NCBI GenBank assembly: GCA_013399115.1
Contig: VXAA01004054.1
Coordinates: forward strand, 28,157 to 92,156
DNA length: 64,000 nt
Direction of reading: 5' to 3'
Origin: Anseranas semipalmata
Lineage: Eukaryota > Chordata > Aves > Anseriformes > Anseranatidae
Below the pieces are notes generated by a model. It saw nothing but the letters and a program-made list of their open reading frames with translations, did no database searches and was not told the origin of the DNA. The position numbers and the translations under genes are program-made. Below are positions 15,101 to 26,575 of this stretch, one piece after another. The first letter of the stretch is position 1. Each line of letters opens with the position of its first letter.

Positions 15101-16694
15101 AGTAGTTTTGGGTATGTTCTCTCTTGCTTCCTCTCCTCTAGGGAATGCTGCCTTAGCAGGGCTAGACCATGCTTTCTGCCTGGGTGGAGTGGAAGCAAAG
15201 GCTTCTGCATTAATCACGCAGCCCCGTGTCAGGCACTGCCCAGGCCAGGCAATGTAAGCTCTTGACCCTCAAACGCAGAGGCCAAATGCACCGCTAAATT
15301 AATGTAGTACACTGTGCAAAGACATTAAAGTTTTAACTGTGCAATTGATTCAACGTAGTTCAACTTTCAAACACATTGGTTCAGATGGATTGCAACAGTC
15401 ACACCATAGCACAGTGATGCATGTCAGTGGGCTCTCAAATTTTACTGTATGGAGGACGTGACATTGGCTTTTAACTTAACAGTAAACCACCCCCAACACA
15501 CTGCAAGAAATGTGAAGGAAAAGGAATTACAAGTCCAGTAGTCGCATGTAAAACAAAGGGCTAAGCCAACTGCATTATAGCTTGTCTACTTCTGCCAACA
15601 CCAACCAATTTCTAGCACTTGGGGTTGAAAGACCTTGACAGCTGCAATTGCCAAGGAAGGAAATACATCTTCAGACAGCCTTTTTTTTCAGGCTACCCTC
15701 CATAAAGTAAATCTGATTTATAGTCTAAGATGTTCCTTATCTCACCTGATATTACTGTCATCTTCAAACATTTGTCATTCCTCACTAATTATCAGTGTCT
15801 GAGGGGTGTTGTAGGAGAAGCATTCCTATCAATAGCTAAGAAAATCACCTTTCTGAAGTTTATTTTGAACTCAAAATCAAACTTACAAAAAATGATTGGA
15901 TCTTAGCTGACATTGGCCATTTGGTGTACTTAGCATTTTCCACTCCTGTTATGTAGTCACTTCACAGAATATATGAAGAATGTCACTACATATTAACTGA
16001 CTGATTGTTTAAAACCACCAGATACGATTTTTTTTTCTTATTTTGCAAATAAGGGGAATTTTACTGAAAGCAAAATTACCTCAGATAAAAAGTAAATTTT
16101 GCTAGAAGTCACTTCAAAAACATTTCTGTCAGTTCTAGAAACGATGCTAGTAGCTTAATTTCCTCTTAAGTTCACATCTTTCTTAAGAGTATTGGAAGGA
16201 TGAAAGAATAGCATTGTAAAAGTTTTCTGATTAACCCCCCATCTAGAGCATACTAATACTGCTTTTTAGAGGTGTGGCATAAGTGTTAGAAAAGGAAATA
16301 AATAGAGTTATATATATGAGTGAGCATCTCTTTATCCTGAGCGAAGAGTCATAGGTGTAAAATTTCATTTCCTATGTTACTTCTAAACTTGCTTTAGCTA
16401 GGTATATTTGCTTAAAACTGAAAAAAAATCCTGATAACATGTATTTTTAAATTCAAATAAGGCAGATCAACAATAAAGCACATACTATTTCCAAATTATA
16501 AGCATTCCTTTAACTACTGCTATGGGGTTTCATACCAATAGTTTCAACAAGTCTGCTACAGTGTATTAAAAGATGGATGTATCTATCACTAATGCTCATA
16601 GCAAAAAAGTAATATAGCTACAATCCTTTCATTTGAATTCTTCTACACTATCCTATCCTAAATGCTCTACAACATGCAAATAAAAAGTCTCTGA

Positions 16695-16806
16695 TGCGTT
16701 CCTGTGTGACCTGATCTAGGTGTTCCTGCTCCGGCAGGGGGATTGGACTAGATGATCTTTCAAGGTCCCTTCCAATCCCTAACGTTCTGTGAATCTGTGA
16801 ATCTAT
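16695..16806 (+). mobile_element. CR1 LINE 3' tail
   Basis: Sense CR1 end: GACCTGATCTAGGTGTTCCT, GGGGGATTGGACTAGATGAT, GGTCCCTTCCAATCCC, then the repeated tail TTCTGTGAATCTGTGAATCT near 16800. Only ~110 bases remain, a typical strongly 5'-truncated insertion. Confidence 0.93.
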
Positions 16807-18312
16807 GTGCTTACGATGCAAGCAGAAGTGCCCAAGAATATACTGACAAATCTAAAGATTAATCCTGGGATATTCCAATCAGAGCAGACACTTCATAATT
16901 AACCAAATGCAGAAGTCTCAAAGCAAGTGAGAACTACAAGTCTATTTCACCTCTTAGAAGACATGGAGATAGGCACATATTCCTCTTAACATCATACCTG
17001 TAGGAGTATATCACTGCATATCACTACAAAACACCCAGTGATATGAAAGAGGCCAGCATGTCTCCAAGGTAAACCTCAAAACCTAGAGATGTCTCATGCG
17101 AGCTTTGGACACAACATGAGGCTTGGTGATAACTGAACAATGATGTATCTACTTGTAACTAAAAGTATGTTCACATATCAAAAGGCACATCTGGTGTGGA
17201 ATATGCAGCACTGCTCTTCTAGTAAGAGGCAGTCTTCCTTTAAGAACCATCAAAATAATATCACATACATGCCCACTACAACACAGACTTCATGAAACCA
17301 CGGGAAATAGTTTGCAGTGATCCTCAAAATCAGCCAGGAAGAGTCTGATAAGAGCTTAAACTTTATTGGAGAGTGGGTTTAGAAAACACCAGGTAAAACA
17401 CCAACATTTGTGGGAAGAACTGGAGAATCTGTGCAAGTTCTGCATAGAAATGACACAGACAAATTCTGCAGCAAATAGGTCAGTACATGGCAAGATGTAT
17501 GTCATGTCATGAGCAAAAGTGAAACCTCAATGATAGAGGTTCTGAAGTACAGGGCTCATTTACAGGTACATAAGTAGAAAAGAGAGCAATAAAGTGTCAA
17601 GCCTGAAAGCTGTGAGCAAAAATGTAGTTATATGAGCTCTAACACCATCATTGGCCAGGCGGATAAATCTCTGCTTGCTGCTTTGAAAGGGTACCCCCAC
17701 AGATAGTCACAGGATTCTTGGACAAAACACAAGACCTTTAAGGATGGCCGGAATACTGCAGGAAGCTCTTACTCAAATAAGCCTGAGGTCAATCAGACAG
17801 AAAAGGTGCCTTACAAACAGACACACACACGCTCACTCACTGACTCACTCTATACTGGAAGCGGATCAAGGGGCTTACAAACAATGCTGCAAAACTGAAA
17901 AAGCCCCACTCTACAACAGATGGAGTACAGAAAGGTTCTGCTCAAATGTGTTATTCTGAGAGAGGGAAGGAACACTGCTGAAGATCTAACAGTAGAAGAA
18001 AAGCCACTCGGAGAGCCTGCCTTGCTATAACACTCTAAATTCACTAAATGCGGTTTGCTGGCTAACCTCTGTTGCTCACAGGTAAACTCCCATTAAGAAG
18101 TTTTGTTCCCTCCCTCAAATCATGGACTTCAAAAGTCAGGGGATGCTGTACACAACGTAGAGACAGTTTCTGTAATTTGTAGAAGACAGACTGGACAATA
18201 TCATTGATGTAGTGTAATGAGCCGTTTCCCTCCTCCCCTCTGTGATTAATGGTGTAGAGAGGAGTTCTGTTCGCTGGGCTGATAGACACGATTCTAGCCC
18301 TAGAGGCATGCC

Positions 18313-18900
18313 CTATATATAGCACAGTGTGAATACATGCATGAGAGATTGGCAGCTAGAAGCAGCTCCGGGAGCCTTTGTTATTGTCCAGTTTACTCTT
18401 TCCTGAGCTCCTCCAGCTTGCAATCTGTATAGCCTCTGGGAAAGCAGCTTTAGAATTGGCTTACTTGATGGAAAAAGCTGCTCTTCTTGATGTATATGAT
18501 GCAAAGTAATGTGACAGTGATTGACACCTAGAGGTGGGGGAAGAGGAGAGGAAAAATGAGTTAAGTCAGGGTATTGTGCGAAGAAGCAGAAGGGAGAAGA
18601 AAAAGAAGATTCCTCATTACCACAGCACGTGTGCAGTGGCAGAGATAAGAGTTGCTGTTTTTTATAAGAATAATCATTATAAAAATCAGTTAAGTTGACA
18701 CAAGTTTGTGATGATATATATAGTACCGTAGTGATTACTGGATGTTTTTCTTCAAAACTTAATCTTCCCAAATAGAAAATAGTTAATAAGTTTAGGAGTC
18801 TGCCAGTCCACTCCCCCTTCACATTGTATGACCAGGTAATATAACGAGAATATAACCCCCAGGGCCTAGTCCTATCTACACTTCCATTGATATGGTACAC
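18313..18900 (-). other. Unusually long open frame, no known family
   Basis: 195 codons without a stop on the - strand from an ATG at 18900, with a second 87-codon frame (18325-18062) overlapping its end by 13 bases. The translation has no recognisable domain: it is rich in Leu, Ser and aromatic residues, with no clear signal peptide or transmembrane run. ORFs this long are uncommon but expected occasionally in 64 kb. I see no upstream exon, Kozak support or codon bias that would make it a gene. Confidence 0.12.
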
Positions 18901-19014
18901 TCCTCATGTATATTTAAGGTGAGCCAGAACTTGCCTGCCAGCTTCTCATTCCCTTCTCCTTTACACTGCCAAGCCAATTGTAATACTTTTTATTGAATGT
19001 TGCAATTACATTGC

Positions 19015-19060
19015 AATAAACTGTGCAAACGTGTGCTGCTGCTTTTGCGCTTTCTTAGTT
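19015..19060 (+). terminator. Possible poly-A site of an unannotated + strand RNA
   Basis: AATAAA at 19015-19020 is followed 13-25 bases on by a G/T-rich block (GTGTGCTGCTGCTTTTGC). The hexamer is preceded by TTTTTATTG and TGCAATTACATTGC, giving a layout like a genuine 3' end. No matching exon can be defined upstream; AATAAA also occurs often by chance in AT-rich DNA. Confidence 0.2.
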
Positions 19061-19302
19061 CAGGTCTAAAAGAGAAGAAAAAGCTGTAATTGATTTCATC
19101 AGCTCTTTTTGTATTAAAACAAAAGGTAACACCCAGAGAAACTTCTTTCCACTAGAAATATGAGAAACTCAAAATTTTGAGTCGCTCACTTTTTTCCTTT
19201 AAGAGACGGTACATGCCCAACAGAGATAACCCATTTTAGCATATCTTCAGCAGACTGCTAGGTTCTGGACCACTAGCATGGAAAGCTGAAATCCTGGAAA
19301 AG

Positions 19303-19319
19303 AAAAAAAAAAAAAAAAA
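19303..19319 (+). repeat. Poly-A tract
   Basis: Run of 17 A followed by a G-rich stretch; no retrocopy recognised. Confidence 0.95.
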
Positions 19320-19736
19320 CAGGGGGGAGGGAGGAATGATACCAACTTGAAGACACTTGTAGAAAAAACAGAGTTATTAAAATACATCAAGAAGGGAAGA
19401 GCTTATTTGAACAGATCCCAACTGGCTCTTATTCTTACTGCTGAGTAAAATATCCATTTCCAGAGCTCCAGGAGATGTGCTGGAAACCACTACTCACTGA
19501 TGCTATTTGGAAATAAAGTTTTACAAGCATCTCATAAGAATATGCCATGCTTGCATTCAGCCTAAAGGAACTACCATCATTAGTAAACAGGTTATTCTGT
19601 AGTTTTCCTTCTGTTGCCTATGTGCACACAGCTCTGTATAACAAATAGAAGACAAGGTTAGGAAATGAGATGCACAGCAATTGTCTGTCTTTCAGTACAG
19701 AAACCTTTTCTTCCAGAACAGGACCCAAAAGTTGGA

Positions 19737-19750
19737 TTTTTTTTTTTTTT
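19737..19750 (+). repeat. Poly-T tract
   Basis: Run of 14 T; no associated element seen. Confidence 0.9.
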
Positions 19751-22700
19751 ATTAAATTCTAATATTATACAGGTACTAGTATCAGCATGGAATTGTCATG
19801 GTCTTAAACACCAAACCCTTCCCCAACAAACCCTTAATTGCTAATGGGACTAATTCAGAATATGGAGCTCTGAAAATCCTGAAACTTGAAAGTTTCATCC
19901 ATTATAGAAGGTCATAAACCAGGGTCATCTCTGAAAAAACAAAAACTTTGAATGTATTTCCTGCTTTGAAAACACCTAGTAGATCCCACCATCATTCCTT
20001 AGGGAGATCTGGTTCAAACAGTACAAATCTTCAGGTTGAGTACATTCACTATCATGTTCAGGGACAGCTGCAAATCCAAGACACACACACACTCATCTTT
20101 AGCGTAAATTCATGCCTAATTCAGACCTTATCTAGTTGGGCTAGTTAGCTGCTCTTTTCTTCAGGCTACAATTCAAAGAGGTACTAAATCATGTGCTTAA
20201 GCTAAGTCCACGCAGACTTGTCACTGATATGTCAACCTCAGCACCCGGCCTGTGTAGTGCTGAATCAAAGTCTAAAGGATTCCTTTTAAAACCTCTGACC
20301 ATATAGCATGATGAAAAAAAGGACAAAGAAATTTGTAACCTCTTGCAACATCTAGACCCACTGGTGCCTTTAATCCTTGATTTAAAAAGCAAGGAAAACA
20401 AGACAAAACAAAGTCCAGCAAAGCCCTTCTACTTTTAAATTAATCTCTTTATTTATAACCTTAATGACAGAAAAAACATATCAATAACAACATGGTATGA
20501 AAACTCCTCTCTTTTCCCCCAACAGAAGTTTTTCTTAGAACAATTATGGTAATTTGTCTTGTCTTCATTAAATGAAGGTGGCTTGTTTCACTTAGATACG
20601 CCTTGCCTGAGCCAAGCTGGCTGTTCATTTTGGCATGCATACAGAACCCCCAAACCAAAAAATACTTGCTAAGGAAGATCTAGCATTCAAAAACTACTCA
20701 ACCTTGACATTGTGCAGTCTCTCCCATTTTCATTGCAACTTGGTTATGGAAGAGAAAAATTTATTTGGCACAGTAAAACAAAATTGGGTTAATCTGACCC
20801 TATTGACAACAAGCCAACTTCAGGAACACAAGAAAGTCCATCACTACTTTTCAAGAAATGGTACATACAGAAATTATCCCTTCTGCCATCTCTCAAACAA
20901 ATGTAGCCTTTTGTCCCCCACTACCCAAACTACTTTTAGAAATTCATGCTGTGAAGCTATCTAGACATTCTGATGGCCGCAATTTATCAACATAAATTAC
21001 TGCACTTCACAGCAAAGCTTCTGTCATAAGAAAACACTGTGTGCCCTAAATTGACTGCTGCCCTCTTCAATAATCAGCCTAGCTTTTAAGATCTAGAGCT
21101 CTGCTGTTAAGGACACTTTGGTGCATACAGTGGAAAAAAAAAAAAGAGTTTCATACACATCACTGGAAACATCCACACACTGCTCTATTAATCTTTAGAT
21201 TGGGGTCATTCTTCTCTTGAGATGCTGTAATAGATTACTTGGAGAGAAAATGGGGGAAGAGGACCCAGACAGGGGTCTGCTTAATACTAAGCAAGCTTGC
21301 CTCCTTCCCTTCTGAGGGATGGCCAAAGCTGCTGTGAGCTCTGTACTGACCAACACAGACGCAAAAGGAATACACAGCACATTAGAAACATCAGCCTGCC
21401 CTTACATCCTCTCAAGCACCTTACACTGAGACCCATGCTGGCACTGCTTTTCTTCTTTCGCTGACCACAACCTATTTCGCTGGTTCCAGAGTCATCACCC
21501 ACCTGCCTGAGAGCACCTACCCAACCTCCTTTGCATTTCCCTTTCTATTTCCTCTGGAAATCAAAATCTACTTGCTTCTGTGAAGACGCAGGAGAAGGTG
21601 GACAGGCTCCAACCTTTTGTCTTCTGCCCTGTAGAGATTCAGTCCCTAGGTTACCACAGCTAGAAAAGACTTTCTCTCCTCTCATTCCCCAATGCCTCTG
21701 GATGAGCCTCAACGTGTTCCCAGACCTTCAGTCCTACACTTTAATTTTCTTTTGGTTCAAGACCTTTAAAACTACATGGGGAAAATATACCTGGAAACTA
21801 TCATTTACATGGAGGGACATGGCCTCACGTTCTCCAGTGCCTTTGACAGTCCTAATTTTTATAGTATTTCTTCCTATGTGATCTCTGAAAACTGTGATGA
21901 CCAGCAGCATAGGGAATGACCTCCGCAATTCTCCACCCATAAAGCAGAGATCAGGACTGGCAAATGAAATCAGTGGGAGTTTCCTCAGTGCAATGACCAA
22001 GAAGGATGCAGTGCCCTGCCTTTGCTCATGAGGTTATAGTTGCTTGTCTTCGGAGGATCCATGCTGGGCTCCTCCTCTTTCACCATTTGTCATTCATTCT
22101 GCAGCCAAGGAGATGGTGTGTCAGGATAGAAGAAAAGCACCTAATGCTTCACAATGCCTAACTCAGCTGAACTGCCTGTTGGGGCCATATCTACCAGCAT
22201 ATCTACTAAACTAGTCCCAAACTGCTGCATTTTATGCCGCCATCCGTGCCTGGATGGCTCAGGAATACCAGCACAAGAAAGGACGATTCAGCTTTGCATT
22301 TCTGCAGTCTTCTGGTGTGCTTGTAGGAGAGTCTCAGAATTAAGTTATTTTTGGATGTATTTCTCTCTGTTCAGGCTAACCTCAACACACCTCCTCTTGC
22401 ACAACACAGGCACACAGTATGCATTGGCAACTCGGAGGTTAAAGGGCTCTGTTAGGATTGTCACTGCATCTTCCTCCTCCCATAGATATCAGTCTCTTCT
22501 GTAAGCTCTTCTATATTATCATCAATACAAGTTGCTCAGGATGCACCCAACTTTTAAATGATAACTTCATGTCTTAAAAATTTTAGGTTCTTCATTCCCA
22601 GTTAGGAAAATCTACAAAGAGGGTGGCCACATTTTGAATTTTTGAGACAACACAGACTGGACTTGATTGATAGAGAAGAAAGGTATTTATAAGAGGAATA

Positions 22701-23195
22701 AATTAAAGTATTACCAGGTAGTCCCATATATAATGGGATAGTAGAATACTAGCCAATTCTAATATATTCTCTAATTGTCCTGTTCAATCTCTCATTTATT
22801 TCAGTCTTCAATCCCTAAATGTCACTTGTCCTGTGGGAGACTATTACAGACCCTCATTGATATTAATGACATCTGTTTCACAGAGCTAGCAACCCCCAGA
22901 CAGCACCAGACATTTGCAGCTTTAGAACTGGAGGCTGTTCCATTGCACTTTATCATAGACCATGTGAAATTCTGTGCCTCCACGCTTTGGGAACATCACC
23001 CCAGTTTCACAGCAGGGATGACTTGCTCATTGTGCTCTTCCTTGCCATTGAGATGCTACGCATCTTATTTTGCAGAACCCTCTCTCCTTTTCAGGGCTCA
23101 TGCCAGTCTCACAATTTCACAGAGAGAAAAGAACTTTGCTTTTTGGGAGAAGCTGCACAAATGTATGACAAAACTCCATAGTAGGAGCATCTTGC

Positions 23196-23225
23196 AAAAA
23201 AAAAAAAANNNNNNNNNNNNAAAAA
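23196..23225 (+). repeat. Poly-A run with 12-base assembly gap
   Basis: Thirteen A, then N at 23209-23220, then five A. The gap is a sequencing or assembly stall in a homopolymer, so its true length is unknown and frames crossing it (22775-23323 +, 23117-23311 -) are unreliable. Confidence 0.95.
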
Positions 23226-23748
23226 GAGCAGCCAAATATTGGTTCTACCTGGATGCTAAACCACGGACAAAACAGTTCTGGGCTGCAAGCTATGGTGTTG
23301 AATATCTGCACACAATACTTTGAGCACCAACTTCAAAATTTTTTGCAGTAAGTAGGTCATAATTTTTGTTCCCAAGTCACTGTGCAGAGACAAAGGAAAA
23401 CCAGCTGGGGTACCCAGTGACACTGGGGGATATGGGGTGAAGGTAAGATGACAGTGCTTACTTCTTCATTAAAGCAAAGCATCTGCTGCTTTGTTAATAC
23501 TCCAGTACGCCTCGCTCTCAGAGAGCTATGAAGGAAGCAATGGTTAAAGCCAGTTCCGACAGGGGAAAATGCATGTTACACTGAGCTCAAAAGTGTAATT
23601 CAAAATCTACGCTGCTACCCCTGCCAGCAGAGCAGTCCACACTCTAATCCTAGGAACCATCTGCGTAGATGCACGTACGGTACACATAGTCTCAGGAGAA
23701 GTACCCTGGACTTACCATCAGCATGACAGAGAACAATCCCTCCTACCT

Positions 23749-23762
23749 AAAAAAAAAAAAAA
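23749..23762 (+). repeat. Poly-A tract
   Basis: Run of about 14 A; no associated element seen. Confidence 0.85.
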
Positions 23763-25484
23763 GCCAAGTGATGCTTATGACCCGAGAGGTTAAAAGTTAC
23801 TGAACCTAGTCCACAGAGAGGCCCCTGCACCGACCCAATCAGCTGTAATAGCTCAAAGAAGCTACCACAGCCTGCTCAGGGCAGTTTTCCTGTAAATAGA
23901 CAGCTGCGAACGTAGGGGAATACAGTGGCTTCCTGCCAAAAATCTGCATTTTAATAACTTTGTAATTGCATATTTTTGCAATCTGTTGAGTGTGACTTAT
24001 TTTAAGAACATCCAAGGAGTAAAACAGTATCACCACCAGATTTTCTGGTACTTCAAATTTCATAATGAAGTTTACAACAACTCAGTAATTATAGTGAATA
24101 ATTCATAATAAGGGTTATAATGATGTGACACATTTTAGTGAATCCCTGAAATTTAGGATGTTTAAGTGATAAAAACAAAATCAAAATTAAATTCAATAGT
24201 AAATATTAGAAGAAAAATAATTAAATTCTATAATTAAAAAAACAGATTGTGAATACAGACTGAGTAGTAATGCTGCTATCAAGCTCGTGTAATTTTATTA
24301 GAAGTGATTTGCTTTACATATGAAACATTATTTTAATGAAAATGACTGTGGTCCTGCAAGTGCCAGCATTTGCATACAGGTGGTCTCACTGCACAATGGG
24401 ACAACTTGTGTGCAACTGTTTTCAAGACAGTGGCTCCAGTCACACTTTGCACAAAACACTTGAAAAAGTAAAAAACCATCTTATTAAAAATAATGTGGAA
24501 ATAAGTCCACTTTTACTTGGTCATGCTTTTAGATTAGTGCTACTAACAATATATTGGACAAGGGATATGGAACAAGTTTCAAATAATCAAAGTCTCTGCT
24601 GAAAGAAATGGAGCCAAGCATGCCTTAACTGTACTGTACCCTCGTCATAGTCTAATATCCTGAAACTGTGATCCCTAATGCAGGTTTCCAGGGACAGCTA
24701 CAAAACACCTAACTGCAGTATTTCTTTCATGTACTTTCTTTCATGCTTTGGGATATTCTGAAAATCTCATTTCACTTGAAATTGAAATAATAAGCTTTTT
24801 ACATCTTCACTCTATATAGATATACTGACTGACCATTCAAAGTCAACCACGTGAACTCCAGATCTTCTAGCAGAACTCCAGTTCTTAAACAGAATAACAA
24901 CATCCTTTCAGTTCTGTATTTCTACTGCCTTTTTCCAATTTAAAGTAAAAAATTTAACTACTGAAAGGCTTGTTGTTCCACTTTATGAGTGGAAGAATGA
25001 AAGCCCAGTTCTCTAGCCCCTTTTCCCAAGGATGCAGAAGGATAAATTAAAATCAAGTCTAACTTCCAAGATTGTCATCTAAGGAACTGTTTCATAACAA
25101 AGCAGATACATAGCTATAGCCCAAACCACACGTCTCCAAGGTTGTTCAGGCTGAATGAGCAGTGACTGACTGCTTTTGTTTCCCCTTCCTGAAAAGCAGC
25201 AACAAAAGATCTTCGTGGGCATGTAAACTCTCCAGCCCCAGTAACACACTGGGGAAGACTGTGAGACCACCAGAGGTGTGCTTTAAGATATAGCTGCACA
25301 AGTCTAGAGCCCAAGAAGTGGGTGGCTGAACGCCATCCCCCCAGTCCTCGTTCCTCCCCATTAGAGTTTATTTCCTCAGTAAGGTGCACATTTGCAAAAG
25401 AGGGAAAGTGCTGGTTGACAGATTCTGGTGACAGATTTTCTGCCTATAATGATATACTGATGTGATTTTGATTATGATTTGCAG

Positions 25485-25541
25485 AAGGAAATGGAGTATT
25501 TTCACCTAATTCTGTCTGAAGAACATAAAAAATGCGAGGAG
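25485..25541 (+). other. Exon-like segment, open in phase 0
   Basis: Bounded by GATTTGCAG (ending 25484) and a GTATGT donor (25542), 57 bases. It reads as 19 codons without stop: KEMEYFHLILSEEHKKCEE, a charged helix-like peptide. Both splice sites are strong. The next exon-like segment downstream (30103) can follow in the same phase. No family or first exon is recognised, so it is a candidate lncRNA or novel-gene exon, or chance. Confidence 0.22.
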
Positions 25542-26548
25542 GTATGTTTTTGTTTTTGTTTTTTTTTTTCACCTGAATATGTAGTAATGACCATCTTGAC
25601 AGCTAGGTACAATTATTTTTCTGTTATCCCCTCAATCTATTAATTGTTCTCTTCAATAGCCACTAACCTTAGCGAAAATTATCACTCAGTGCCAGTGAAG
25701 CCTCTAATGTACCAATTTTACCAGCAATTAATGAAATATTTGGGGAAAATAAACTAGAGATGCAAGCATTTCATATTGGTCACTACATAAACATTCTCCT
25801 GTGTGTTTGGTGGTGAGTAAATGTAAGACCCTAGAAGGACAGCAGTCATGGTAGACAAGATTTGTGATATATGTGGGATGAAAACTCACTCCACCTTCCT
25901 AACCCCACACCTTTTCAAGTGTCAAGGGAAACACAGCAGTCTTTTCATCTCCTTGTCAGCTCCAAGAAGCAAACTGAAGAGCTGTATTCACTAACAAATA
26001 TAAAGTAATAGAAAGTGAAAGACCATTCTTGAAGGGTTCTCCATCACTCATCCACTAAGAAACATTCACTACTATGGCAGCAGCAGCAACACTTTCTAGC
26101 AGGGGCTTCTTGTGGCTGCTTCAAGGCTCAGTGATACCATAGGAGGGAACTAACATTTAATTTTACTTCTTTATTGGTGGGTGGGAGGGATGGGAATGTA
26201 ACAAATGACCCTTGACATAAGGCATTTCATGGAGAATTGACCAGTTGGGATTAATGGCTGTTGGCTGCATTTGGGCTATAAAATTTTTCAGCCAGCCATT
26301 AATTTTCAGGAAATGCTCTGTGCCTCAGTCGTTATTACTTAAATAAAAACATATATTGTATATATGGTCAAATCAAATTATGGTTAGAATTTTGTCAAGC
26401 ACAGATAAGAGTGTAAATTTACTATGTTATTAAAGATTTTCCTTTTACCTTCGGATGACTGTAGTTTGGTAGTGGGAACAATTATTATACATGCCCAGGG
26501 AAGATGCCCTTGCTTTGTCCTTGTGTAGAATGATCCCAGGATTAGATA

Positions 26549-26575
26549 TAAATAAATAAATAAATAAATAAATAG
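26549..26575 (+). repeat. (AAAT)n microsatellite
   Basis: About six to seven AAAT units. Confidence 0.93.

Larger units (their letters stand above)
6321..16694. other. Gene-free stretch with simple repeats
   Basis: No gene recognised. ORFs of 60-118 codons (6418-6639 -, 10233-10577 -, 10483-10821 +, 12840-13196 -, 13118-13399 +) have no family resemblance; those near 10.4 and 13.0 kb sit in locally G+C-richer patches, which lengthens ORFs. Content noted: the simple repeats listed separately, an A-run at 10021-10034, a 16-base AT palindrome at 12842-12857 and a T-run at 14991-15004. Confidence 0.6.
16807..25484. other. Gene-free stretch with an assembly gap
   Basis: No gene recognised. Features of note are a 195-codon open frame on the - strand at 18313-18900, a poly-A signal on + at 19015, homopolymer runs near 19.3, 19.7, 21.1 and 23.7 kb, and the N gap at 23209-23220. 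ORFs in the G+C-richer part at 21.2-22.5 kb show no family resemblance. Confidence 0.55.

Noticed and set aside
22775..23323. 182-codon + strand ORF and its - strand partner
   Set aside because: Both pass through the N gap, so the frame is undefined, and the translation shows no family resemblance.
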